NCBI GenBank assembly: GCA_016869735.1
Contig: VGDL01000021.1
Location: 1 to 55,653 of the forward strand
Direction: 5' to 3'
Origin: Alphaproteobacteria bacterium
GTDB taxonomy: Bacteria; Pseudomonadota; Alphaproteobacteria; Acetobacterales; Acetobacteraceae
Length of the DNA: 55,653 nucleotides
Shown here: positions 44,117 through 52,742 of the stretch, piece after piece
Numbering within the stretch: the stretch's first letter is position 1
How the letters are laid out: every line of letters starts with the position of its first letter
Notes under the pieces: model-generated
What the model was told of the DNA's origin: nothing
Database searches by the model: none
What the model saw: only the letters and a program-made list of their open reading frames with translations
Made by a program: the position numbers and the translations under genes

Positions 44117-46432
44117 ATGGATAACTTTGGCATTGGTCAGCCGGTACGGCGCAAGGAAGATGTGCGGCTGCTCACGGGGCGCGGCACCTATACGGATGAT
44201 ATGAACCGCCCTGGCCAGGCCCATGCGGTGGTGCTGCGTTCACCGCATGCCCATGCGCGCATCATCTCCATGGATGTCAGCGAAGCGCGTGCTGCGCCTG
44301 GCGTGGTGGCGGTACTGACCGGGCATGACGCGATGGCTGATGGCATTGGCGCGCTGCCGGTGCAGGTGGAAGTGCCCGGCAAGGACAAGCCGCTTTTCGC
44401 GCCAACGCGTCATATCCTGCAAACCGAACGCGTGCGCTATGTGGGGGACCCGGTCGCGTTGGTGGTCGCCGAAACCCGCGATCAGGCCATGGATGCGGCT
44501 GAGCTGATTCAGATTGATTACGAAACCCAGCCGAGCATCACGGAAACCGGCAAGGCGCTTGATGCCGACGCGCCGGTGATTTGGGAAGACCAGGGCAGCA
44601 ATCTTTGCGTGCATTGGGATAGTGGCCGCGCGGCGGAAGCGGATGCCGCCTTCACCAAGGCCGCGCGTATCGTCGCGGTTGACCTGGTGCAGAACCGCGT
44701 AGTGGGCAATCCGATGGAACCGCGTGTCGCCCTCGGTGATTGGGATGGGGAGAGGTGGACGCTGGTTTCGCCTTCTCAAGGTGCGGTCAAGGTTCGCGAC
44801 AATCTGGCGAAGCTGGTCTTCAAGGTGCCGCTCGAGAAAATTCGCGTCATTTCGCCCGATGTGGGTGGTGGCTTCGGCTTGCGCGGCAAGCTGTTTCCGG
44901 AAAGTGCCATGGTCTTGTGGGCGGCGCGCAAGCTTGGGCGGCCCGTGAAATGGCGCGCAGGCCGGACCGAGACTTTCCTGTCAGACCCACATGGGCGTGA
45001 TCATGTGACGCATGCCGAAATGGCCTTTGATGAAAACGCCAAGGCGATTGGCGTGCGTATTCGCACCTTGGCCGCCATGGGTGCCTATTTGCTGGATTTT
45101 GGTCCGCGTGTGCCCACCATGGCGGGTGGGCGCATCAATGGCACAGTTTATGACCTTCAGGCCTTGAATGTGCAGGTGCGCTGCGTGTTTACCAATACGG
45201 TGCCAACCGATGCCTATCGCGGTGCAGGCCGGCCGGAAACTGCTTATGTGCTGGAAAGATTATTCGACCAAGGCGCGGCGGCCTTCGGCATTGGGCGGGA
45301 GGAAATTCGCCGGCGGAATTACATCCGCCCGGATCAAATCCCCTACCGCAATGTCGCGGGCAATGTAATCGATTCCGGCCATTTCGCGGAAACCCAGGAT
45401 ATGGCGTTGAACTTGGCCGATTGGCAGGGCTTCGCCGCGCGGCGTGCGGAAGCGGCGAAGCAGGGCAAGCTGCGCGGTATCGGCCTTGGTTACTTCATTG
45501 AAGCCTCAGGCGGGCAGCCTTTTGAATGGGCGCGCGTGGCACTCACGCCTGAAGGTCGCGCCAAGCTTACGGTTGGCACCTTCAGCCATGGGCAGGGGCA
45601 TGAAACGGCCTTTGCGCAAATACTTTCCGAAAAGCTTGGGCTGCCTTTTGAATCGATTGATCTGGTGCAGGGCGATTCGGATGTCGTGCTGAAGGGCGGT
45701 GGCACGGGCGGGTCGCGTTCATCCCAGATGGGCGGTGTTGCCACCAGCCGCGCTGCTGCGTTGGTCATTGAAAAGGCCAAGCGCATCGCGGCGCATTTGT
45801 TGGAAGCAGGTGTGGCGGATATTGAATTCCTGAATGGCCGCTTCAGCGTGGCCGGGACGGATATCGCCACAAGCTGGCCCGCCATTATCGCCGCCGCGCA
45901 TGACCCGGCGCGCCTGCCGCCGGGTGAATCGCCTGGGCTTGACGAACAACTCACCTACACGCGCGACACGGAATGCAATTTCCCCAATGGCTGCCATGTC
46001 GCGGAGGTGGAGATTGATCCCACCACTGGCGAAGTTACCATCGCCAATTACGCGGCGGTGGATGATGTTGGCGTGCCGCTCAATCCCATGCTGGTGCATG
46101 GCCAATGCCATGGCGGCATCATGGCCGGCATTGGTCAGGCCATGCTGGAACATGCGCAATATGATCCTGAAAGCGGCCAATTCCTGACCGCGACTTTCCA
46201 GGATTACTGCATGCCGCGCGCGGGTGATGCGCCTTCCTTCAATCTTGATCTGAATGTGGTGCCTTGCCCATCCAATGATCTTGGCGTGAAGGGCGCGGGT
46301 GAGGGCGGCGCTTGCGGTGCGCCGCCTGCCATCATCTCAGCGGTCTGTGATGCGCTGGGTGTGGCGCATATTGATATGCCGATCACGCCAGAAGCGGTCT
46401 GGCGTGCGGTGCGGTCAAAACAGGCAGCGTAA
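44117..46432 (+). CDS. Xanthine dehydrogenase-family molybdenum hydroxylase large subunit (form II CoxL-like)
   Basis: A 771-aa molybdopterin-binding subunit: N-terminal a/b hammerhead domain (GQPVRRKEDVRLLTGRGTYTDD), then the two MoCo domains. The active-site loop reads AYRGAGR (366-372), the form II/other-hydroxylase pattern, not the AYRCSFR loop of true CO dehydrogenase. The catalytic Glu729 is in KGAGEGGACGAPP. The expected FAD (CoxM) and 2Fe-2S (CoxS) subunits are not adjacent; the operon ends here at a hairpin. It probably hydroxylates a heterocycle or aldehyde using partner subunits encoded elsewhere. Confidence 0.93.
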   Translation: MDNFGIGQPVRRKEDVRLLTGRGTYTDDMNRPGQAHAVVLRSPHAHARIISMDVSEARAAPGVVAVLTGHDAMADGIGALPVQVEVPGKDKPLFAPTRHILQTERVRYVGDPVALVVAETRDQAMDAAELIQIDYETQPSITETGKALDADAPVIWEDQGSNLCVHWDSGRAAEADAAFTKAARIVAVDLVQNRVVGNPMEPRVALGDWDGERWTLVSPSQGAVKVRDNLAKLVFKVPLEKIRVISPDVGGGFGLRGKLFPESAMVLWAARKLGRPVKWRAGRTETFLSDPHGRDHVTHAEMAFDENAKAIGVRIRTLAAMGAYLLDFGPRVPTMAGGRINGTVYDLQALNVQVRCVFTNTVPTDAYRGAGRPETAYVLERLFDQGAAAFGIGREEIRRRNYIRPDQIPYRNVAGNVIDSGHFAETQDMALNLADWQGFAARRAEAAKQGKLRGIGLGYFIEASGGQPFEWARVALTPEGRAKLTVGTFSHGQGHETAFAQILSEKLGLPFESIDLVQGDSDVVLKGGGTGGSRSSQMGGVATSRAAALVIEKAKRIAAHLLEAGVADIEFLNGRFSVAGTDIATSWPAIIAAAHDPARLPPGESPGLDEQLTYTRDTECNFPNGCHVAEVEIDPTTGEVTIANYAAVDDVGVPLNPMLVHGQCHGGIMAGIGQAMLEHAQYDPESGQFLTATFQDYCMPRAGDAPSFNLDLNVVPCPSNDLGVKGAGEGGACGAPPAIISAVCDALGVAHIDMPITPEAVWRAVRSKQAA

Positions 46433-46440
46433 TTTAGTGT

Positions 46441-46470
46441 GTTGCCCATTCACCTTAGTTGATGGGCAAC
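46441..46470. terminator. Hairpin between convergent genes
   Basis: A perfect 9-bp stem, GTTGCCCAT with ATGGGCAAC, encloses a 12-nt loop. It sits 8 bp after the molybdenum hydroxylase stop. There is no T-run on either side, so it is at best a weak or factor-assisted terminator. Confidence 0.45.
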
Positions 46471-46535
46471 CCAGTAAAAACTTGTTTGATCGCATTTTCC
46501 GGGCAGCCAAGTGATTCCACTTGGCTTGAAAATGC

Positions 46536-48131
46536 TTAGCCAGCCGGCCGCACGCCCCAAGGATAGGGCATGCTGCCCTGGGCAAGCCCGGTAATGCTGC
46601 GCCGCCAGGCGCTGCGGATGCGGAATTGGCCAAGTGGGATGGTCGCAACATCATCCTGCGCCAGCTTATTGATCTCATCCGCCAGCGCCTTTTGCCGCGC
46701 GGCATCAGGCGCATCAAACCAAGCCTGGATGCGTTCCTGCATCACTGGGCTGCCATACCAGCCGAACCAACCTGTGGCACCCGGCCCTTTCACCAGCGAA
46801 CTCACCGCAGGGTTCAGGTAAGCAAGCGACGATCCATAGGTGTGGAAAATACTCCAGCCGCCACGATCAGCGGGTTCGGTGCGCACGCGCCGCTGCACCA
46901 CCGTGCCCCAATCGGTTTCCGCCAGTTCCACATTCATGCCAATGCGGCGCAGTCGGTCCGCGGTTACTTGCCCATGCGGGCCGATGAGCGGGAAATCGGT
47001 CGGGTTGATGATGACAACCTTCTCACCATTATAGCCACTCGCCTGCAGCGCGGCGCGCGCGCGATCCAGGCTGCGCGGCGGGGCATTGAGTTCTGATAGG
47101 TTTTCAACACCATAAGGCGTGCCGCAAGGGAATAGGCTTCGGCATTCCTGCCAAACACTGCGATCATCACCAAGCGTGGAACGCATGTAATCCGTTTGAT
47201 CCACGGCCAAAGCCACCGCTTGCCGCACGCGCAGATTATTGAAGGGCGCTTGCAGATGGTTCAAGCGCATGATGCTCATCAAGCCGGTTGGGTTCAGAAT
47301 ACCCACTTCTATATTGCGATTGCGCTGCAGCGTTGGCACCAGATCCGCCAAAGGCTGTTCCAGCCAATCAACCTCGCCCGATTGCAGCGCTGCTGCGGCG
47401 GTCGCGGGGTCCGGCAGGATATGCCATTCAATGCGCGGGAAATGCGCAACCTTGCCGCCGGACGCCCAATCTGATGCTTCATCGCGCGGGCGATAGCGGT
47501 CATTTCGCATATAAACCACGCGACTGCCGGAGACGAATTCATCGCGCATGAAGCGATAAGGGCCGCTGCCGATAACTTCGCTAATTTGCGTGCCAGAATC
47601 TGTCTTGGCCAAGCGTTCAGGCATGATGAAGGGCACGTTGGAATCGGGCTTCGCCAAGGCATCAAGCAAAAGCGGGAAGGGGCGTTTCAGGCGAATTTCC
47701 AGCGTGCGATCATCTGCCACGCGCCATTCATCCACCTGCGCGGCCAGGATTTGCCCAAAAGGATCACGCCGTGACCAACGCGCGAGAGATGCGGCGCAAT
47801 CAGCCGCGCGCACCGGCTCCCCATCATGGAAGAACAAGCCTTCACGCAGGCGGATGCGCCACACCCGGCCATCGGCAGAAACCTCATGCCCTGCCGCCAT
47901 TTGTGGGCGGGCGCGCTGCTGGCCATCCACGGCGTAAAGCGTGTCATAGACATGATAGCCGTGCATTTGCGTAACAATCGCACTGGTCCAGATAGGATCA
48001 AGCGCAGTCAGATTGGCCTGCGGCACAAAGCGCAGCGTGGCCGTGCGCGCGGGCTGCGCCAGCGAAGGCGCGGCGAAGCCCGAGGCCCCGGCAAGCGCCG
48101 CGGCCCCTTGCAGCAAATGACGACGTTTCAT
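46536..48131 (-). CDS. OppA/DppA-family (SBP_bac_5) ABC substrate-binding protein
   Basis: A 531-aa periplasmic receptor of the peptide/nickel/glutathione-binding class. The N-terminus MKRRHLLQGAAALAGASGFAAPSLAQ has twin arginines and a likely Tat signal. LTALDPIWTSAIVTQMHGYHVYDTLYAVDG and GLFFHDGEPVRAADCAASLARW are class-5 SBP landmarks. No permease or ATPase genes are beside it. It lies 21 bp after the gamma-glutamyltransferase stop on the same strand, so both are probably co-expressed and could handle a gamma-glutamyl compound. Confidence 0.92.
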   Translation of the reverse strand: MKRRHLLQGAAALAGASGFAAPSLAQPARTATLRFVPQANLTALDPIWTSAIVTQMHGYHVYDTLYAVDGQQRARPQMAAGHEVSADGRVWRIRLREGLFFHDGEPVRAADCAASLARWSRRDPFGQILAAQVDEWRVADDRTLEIRLKRPFPLLLDALAKPDSNVPFIMPERLAKTDSGTQISEVIGSGPYRFMRDEFVSGSRVVYMRNDRYRPRDEASDWASGGKVAHFPRIEWHILPDPATAAAALQSGEVDWLEQPLADLVPTLQRNRNIEVGILNPTGLMSIMRLNHLQAPFNNLRVRQAVALAVDQTDYMRSTLGDDRSVWQECRSLFPCGTPYGVENLSELNAPPRSLDRARAALQASGYNGEKVVIINPTDFPLIGPHGQVTADRLRRIGMNVELAETDWGTVVQRRVRTEPADRGGWSIFHTYGSSLAYLNPAVSSLVKGPGATGWFGWYGSPVMQERIQAWFDAPDAARQKALADEINKLAQDDVATIPLGQFRIRSAWRRSITGLAQGSMPYPWGVRPAG

Positions 48132-48152
48132 GGGCGTTTCCTTTGTTGTGGT

Positions 48153-49727
48153 TTAGGCTTCGGCGATTGCCGCACTCCAGGGGCTCATCACATCGGTAAT
48201 GCCGGTGCGCAGCCCATCCGCGCCAATGCGGATCAGATTCGGGCAGGCGAAATTCACCGGCAGCACCGCGTGTTCGACTTCAGTCACCTCATCCTCGGCG
48301 GCCAGCGCGGCCAGGGTTTCCGCACCCAGCCGGATATCGGCGGTGACACCCTCAGGCGCTGAGACATCCAAGCGCGGATGATGCGCCGCCTGTTCCGGTT
48401 CCATGCCGAAATCGGCAATGAAGGACAGCATTTGGAAGACCGAGGCCATGATGCGCCGCCCGCCGGAAGCACCCGTGGCAAGCACGGGCTTGTCGCCCTC
48501 AGCAGCAATAACGGGGCACATATTGGTCAGCGGCCTTTTGCCCGGTGCCAGCGCATTGGCCGCTTCCGGACGAGGGTCGAACCACATGACGCCGTTATTC
48601 ATCAGCACGCCTGATTTCGGCAGCACCACCCGGCTACCCATGCTGGAAAGCAGCGTCGTGGTCATGGCGACCATCATGCCGTTCTTGTCAGCGACCGTCA
48701 GATGGGTGGTGCAGGATTCGGCTGCTTTCGGTTCCGCATCCCCAAGCCCGGCAAGGCGTTCCGCATAAGCCGCGCGCATCACGCGCGCCAAATGCGCATA
48801 CCAGGCGGCGGAGGGCGCCTTGCCGGAGAAATCGGCACCCTTCATGCCTTCCAGCACGCGCATCAGCGTGGGCGCCGCCGTCAGCCCATTGGCCAGGAAC
48901 AGCCGCTTGCCGCGCCAGGCGGCTTCCAGCGCGGGCAGCACGCGCGCCTTGCAATTGGCAAGATCCTCGGCGCTGACAAAGGCGCCCATGTCCTTGCAAT
49001 CGGCAGCGATGGCGGCGGCAATATCGCCCGTGTAGAAATCAGCCAGCCCTGCATGCGCCAGGCGTTCCAACGTGTCGGCCAGATTGCCCTGTTGGAAGAA
49101 GCCCGGTGAGCCCTGATACGGCGCCACCGGCGGCAGCCCGCCCGGCAGATAGATGCGCGCCGATTCCGGATAAAGCTTCAGCACCGATGCGGAATTGGCC
49201 ACTTTCAGCGTGGTGAACCAATCCTGCGCCAATCCGCGTTTCGCAAGCGCCACCGCCGGCGCCAGCACATCCTTGATCGGCATGCGGCCATGGCGGGCAT
49301 GCAATTCCATATAGCCCGCAACCGCCGAGGGGATCGCGAAGGAAAGTGGGCCATGGACATTGCGGTCTTCCAAGACCTCTGGCCAGGTGAACAAATCCGC
49401 CTTCATCTTGCCGGTCATGGGGAAGGCGGAAGGCTTCAAGCCGCGCGGGGAAACCGGGCCGAAATCAAAGGTCTCGGCGCCGCTGCCCGGCGACATGACT
49501 TGCGCGAAGCCAATACCGCCCAAGCCGCTATTCCAGGGCTCCAGCGTCGCCAGCGCAAAGGCCGTGGCCACCGCCGCATCTGCCGCCGTGCCGCCGGCTT
49601 CCAGAATCGCGACCCCGGCCTCGGCGGCGCCGCGCGCCTGGGAAGCGACCATGCCCTTGCGGCCAGAGGCTGCGGGCTTCGTGACGTGCCAATGCTGGGA
49701 AGTGTGACGCGGCGGGGTCCAGGCCAT
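48153..49727 (-). CDS. Gamma-glutamyltransferase family protein
   Basis: A 524-aa Ntn-hydrolase-like protein. It matures by self-cleavage before a threonine; here Thr340 (CTTHLTVAD) is the expected nucleophile. Substrate-binding features include LEPWNSGLGGIGF near residue 62 and GASGGRRIM in the small subunit. No signal peptide is seen, unlike classical periplasmic GGT, so this resembles cytoplasmic YwrD-like members. It cleaves or transfers gamma-glutamyl groups, or acts on related amides. It is upstream of the OppA-like receptor and divergent (129 bp) from malate synthase. Confidence 0.9.
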   Translation of the reverse strand: MAWTPPRHTSQHWHVTKPAASGRKGMVASQARGAAEAGVAILEAGGTAADAAVATAFALATLEPWNSGLGGIGFAQVMSPGSGAETFDFGPVSPRGLKPSAFPMTGKMKADLFTWPEVLEDRNVHGPLSFAIPSAVAGYMELHARHGRMPIKDVLAPAVALAKRGLAQDWFTTLKVANSASVLKLYPESARIYLPGGLPPVAPYQGSPGFFQQGNLADTLERLAHAGLADFYTGDIAAAIAADCKDMGAFVSAEDLANCKARVLPALEAAWRGKRLFLANGLTAAPTLMRVLEGMKGADFSGKAPSAAWYAHLARVMRAAYAERLAGLGDAEPKAAESCTTHLTVADKNGMMVAMTTTLLSSMGSRVVLPKSGVLMNNGVMWFDPRPEAANALAPGKRPLTNMCPVIAAEGDKPVLATGASGGRRIMASVFQMLSFIADFGMEPEQAAHHPRLDVSAPEGVTADIRLGAETLAALAAEDEVTEVEHAVLPVNFACPNLIRIGADGLRTGITDVMSPWSAAIAEA

Positions 49728-49856
49728 GATCGGGTTTCCTCAAGTTTTTACGCCCATAGCCTTGCGCCGCTTGTGCCTCCCGGCAAGCCCCCGCCCGGTT
49801 TGCCCCGCCGCCCCTTTCCTTTTATTGAACCCCTCTGAATTTAGGGGAGCGTTGGA

Positions 49857-52001
49857 ATGTCCGCATCTAAGGGGCTTTTTGTTGCCCCCATTCTGAAGAA
49901 TTTCATTGAAACCGAAGCCCTGCCCGGCACGGGCGTGGAGCCCGCGCGCTTCTGGGACGCGATGGAACGCACCCTGCGAGAGATGGCGCCGACCAATGCC
50001 GCGCTGCTCGCCAAGCGCGATGCGCTGCAAGCGAAGATTGATGCCTGGCACCGCGCCAACCCCGCCAAGCCGATTGATCAGGCGGCCTATACGGCGTTTC
50101 TGAAGGAAATCGGCTATCTGCTGCCGGAACCCGCGAGTGTGACCGTCGCGACCACGGATGTTGATGCGGAAATTGCCTCCATGGCCGGGCCGCAGTTGGT
50201 CGTGCCGGTTTCCAATGCGCGCTACGCGCTGAATGCGGCCAATGCGCGCTGGGGCAGCTTGTATGATGCGCTTTACGGCACGGATGCCATTCCGGGTGCG
50301 GCTTCCGGCAAGGGCTATGACCCGGAACGCGGTGCGAAGGTGATTGCCTATGCGCGCGGCGTGCTGGATAGCGCCGTGCCGTTCGCCAAGGGGTCGCATG
50401 CCGATGCCACGGGCTACCGCATCGAAGGCGGCGCTTTGGAAGTGACGTTGAAGGATGGCAGCAAAACGGGCCTCGCGCGGCCTGGCCAATGCGTTGGCTT
50501 GCTGGGCGAACCACATGCGGTGTCTTCGCTGCTTTTCGTCAATAACGGCCTGCATCTTGAAGTGCGGCTGGACCGCGCGCATCCGATTGGCAAGACCGAT
50601 GCGGCGGGCATTGCCGATGTTGCCTTGGAAAGCGCGCTGACCACCATTCAGGATTGCGAGGATTCCGTCGCCGCCGTGGATGCGGAAGACAAGGTCGCGG
50701 TCTATCGCAATTGGCTCGGCCTGATGCGCGGCGATCTGGAAGCGAGCTTCGAGAAGGGCGGCAAGACCATGATCCGCCGCCTCAATCCGGATCGCGTGTT
50801 TCAGCGCCCGGCGGGTGGCGGCATGACGCTGCATGGCCGTTCGGTCATGCTGGTGCGCAATGTCGGCCACCACATGATGATTGATGCGGTAAAGCTGGAT
50901 GGCGCGGAGGTGCCGGAGACCATTCTGGATGCCTTCTGCACATCGGTCATTGCCATGCATGACATTCGCGGCAAGCGGCTGAATTCGCGCGCCGGCAGCG
51001 TTTACATTGTGAAGCCCAAGATGCATGGGCCGGAAGAAGTGGCCTGGGCTGATACGCTTTTCGCCCGCGTGGAGGATGCGTTGGGCCTGAAGCGCGCCAC
51101 GCTCAAGATGGGCATCATGGATGAGGAACGCCGCACCACCGTGAACCTGAAGGCCTGCATCGCTGCGGCCAAGGATCGCGTGGTCTTCATCAATACGGGC
51201 TTCCTGGATCGCACCGGTGATGAAATCCACACGGCCATGGAAGCGGGTGCTGTCATTCGCAAGAACGACATGAAGGGTGCCGCCTGGATCAAGGCCTATG
51301 AGGATTGGAATGTGGATACCGGCCTTGCCTGCGGGCTGCGGGGCCGCGCGCAGATCGGCAAGGGCATGTGGGCCATGCCGGATGCCATGGCGGCGATGCT
51401 TGACCAAAAGGTTGGCCACCCCAAGGCCGGCGCTTCCACCGCCTGGGTGCCGTCACCCACGGCGGCCACCTTGCATGCGCTGCATTATCACCAGATCAGT
51501 GTTGCCGACCGGCAGGATGAAATCACCAAGGGCGGTCGCCGTGCGAAGCTGGATGATATCCTGACTGTGCCGCTGGCGCGGGATACGAACTGGTCCCCCG
51601 CCGATGTGCAGGCGGAATTGGACAATAACGCGCAAGGTATTTTGGGCTATGTGGTGCGTTGGGTGGATCAGGGCGTTGGCTGTTCCAAGGTGCCGGATAT
51701 CAATGATGTTGGGCTGATGGAAGACCGTGCGACGCTGCGCATCAGCAGCCAGCACATCGCCAATTGGCTGCGCCATGGTGTGGTGAGCGAAGCGCAGGTC
51801 ATGGAAACCATGAAGCGCATGGCCGGCGTGGTGGATCGCCAGAATGCCGGCGATGCGGCCTATCGCCCCATGGCGCCGGCTTTTGATGGCCCGGCCTTCA
51901 AGGGCGCTTGCGATCTGGTGCTGAAGGGCCGCGAACAGCCCAATGGCTATACGGAATTTGTGCTGACGGCGCGGCGGCGGGAAGCCAAGGCGGCGGGGTA
52001 A
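49857..52001 (+). CDS. glcB: Malate synthase G
   Basis: A 714-aa monomeric malate synthase, normal length for isoform G. It condenses acetyl-CoA with glyoxylate to malate in the glyoxylate bypass or in glycolate use. The sequence starts [21 protein letters not shown], has [21 protein letters not shown] in the barrel, [27 protein letters not shown] and the C-terminal [16 protein letters not shown]. No glc operon or isocitrate lyase is nearby. A 559-codon open frame on the opposite strand (49740-51419) is a codon-use shadow. Confidence 0.97.
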   Translation: MSASKGLFVAPILKNFIETEALPGTGVEPARFWDAMERTLREMAPTNAALLAKRDALQAKIDAWHRANPAKPIDQAAYTAFLKEIGYLLPEPASVTVATTDVDAEIASMAGPQLVVPVSNARYALNAANARWGSLYDALYGTDAIPGAASGKGYDPERGAKVIAYARGVLDSAVPFAKGSHADATGYRIEGGALEVTLKDGSKTGLARPGQCVGLLGEPHAVSSLLFVNNGLHLEVRLDRAHPIGKTDAAGIADVALESALTTIQDCEDSVAAVDAEDKVAVYRNWLGLMRGDLEASFEKGGKTMIRRLNPDRVFQRPAGGGMTLHGRSVMLVRNVGHHMMIDAVKLDGAEVPETILDAFCTSVIAMHDIRGKRLNSRAGSVYIVKPKMHGPEEVAWADTLFARVEDALGLKRATLKMGIMDEERRTTVNLKACIAAAKDRVVFINTGFLDRTGDEIHTAMEAGAVIRKNDMKGAAWIKAYEDWNVDTGLACGLRGRAQIGKGMWAMPDAMAAMLDQKVGHPKAGASTAWVPSPTAATLHALHYHQISVADRQDEITKGGRRAKLDDILTVPLARDTNWSPADVQAELDNNAQGILGYVVRWVDQGVGCSKVPDINDVGLMEDRATLRISSQHIANWLRHGVVSEAQVMETMKRMAGVVDRQNAGDAAYRPMAPAFDGPAFKGACDLVLKGREQPNGYTEFVLTARRREAKAAG

Positions 52002-52007
52002 TATCCG

Positions 52008-52039
52008 CGCGCCGCTTGTCCCGCGGGGCAAGCGGCGCG
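52008..52039 (+). terminator. Strong GC hairpin after malate synthase
   Basis: A perfect 11-bp stem, CGCGCCGCTTG with CAAGCGGCGCG, encloses TCCCGCGGGG, whose CCC/GGG can extend the pairing. It follows the stop by 6 bp. The downstream bases are an A-run rather than a T-run, so it may act as an RNA 3'-end stabiliser or a factor-assisted terminator. Confidence 0.5.
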
Positions 52040-52067
52040 ACGAAAAAAGTGACTGGCCACCACCCCC

Positions 52068-52742
52068 ATGCCAAGATTGGGCATGGTGCTTTCGCCGCAT
52101 CCCAACCAACGCTTTGCTGATCGCGCAGAAGCCGGGCGCAGCCTTGCGGCTTTGCTTGTGGCGCGCGGCTTTGCTGATCCTGTGGTCTATGCCCTGCCGC
52201 GCGGCGGTGTGCCGGTGGCTTTGCCTATTGCCCAAGCCCTTGGCGCCCCGCTTGATCTTTTATTGGTGCGCAAATTGGGCGTGCCCTGGCAGCCGGAATT
52301 GGGCTTTGGCGCGATAGCCGAAGGTCTTGAAGAACCGCTGCTCAATCAGGATGTCATTGCCCATGCGGGTTTGACTGATGACATGATTGCGCCAGTGCTG
52401 ACCTTGGAAAAACAGGAACTCGCCCGTCGCAGTGCAGTCTATTTGAAGGGCCGCGACAGGCAGGACCCCAAGGGGCGCATCGCCATTCTGGTGGATGATG
52501 GGCTCGCTACCGGCATCACGGCGCGCGCCGGGATTGCTGCGCTACGCAAACGGGGCGTGGCGCGGTTGGTGCTGGCCATCCCCATCGCCGCGCCTGAAAG
52601 TGTTGCAGAATTTCAGGGCCTCGCGGATGAGGTGATCACGGCCGAGACCGCCCCCATCCGCTTTGGTATCGGCGCCTTCTACCGGGATTTCCACCAGATC
52701 AGTGATGCCGAAATGCTGGAAATGCTGATGAAGGCTACTTGA
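52068..52742 (+). CDS. Phosphoribosyltransferase-family protein
   Basis: A 224-aa type I PRTase fold. The PRPP-binding motif is ILVDDGLATGIT (residues 140-151), and PRGGVPVALPIAQAL supplies the flexible-loop/hood region. The group (often annotated as predicted phosphoribosyltransferase) has no firm substrate. ATG 52083 (MVLSPHPNQRF) is an alternative start. Its stop abuts that of the convergent DUF3141 gene with no gap. Confidence 0.88.
   Translation: MPRLGMVLSPHPNQRFADRAEAGRSLAALLVARGFADPVVYALPRGGVPVALPIAQALGAPLDLLLVRKLGVPWQPELGFGAIAEGLEEPLLNQDVIAHAGLTDDMIAPVLTLEKQELARRSAVYLKGRDRQDPKGRIAILVDDGLATGITARAGIAALRKRGVARLVLAIPIAAPESVAEFQGLADEVITAETAPIRFGIGAFYRDFHQISDAEMLEMLMKAT

Noticed and set aside
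44117-46432. True aerobic CO dehydrogenase
   Set aside because: The active-site loop is AYRGAGR, not the cysteine-containing AYRCSFR loop, and the other two subunits are missing.
49740-51419. Open frame of 559 codons antisense to malate synthase
   Set aside because: It mirrors glcB codon by codon, has no recognisable domain or ribosome site, and is rich in His/Arg/Gly/Ala as expected of a high-GC antisense shadow.
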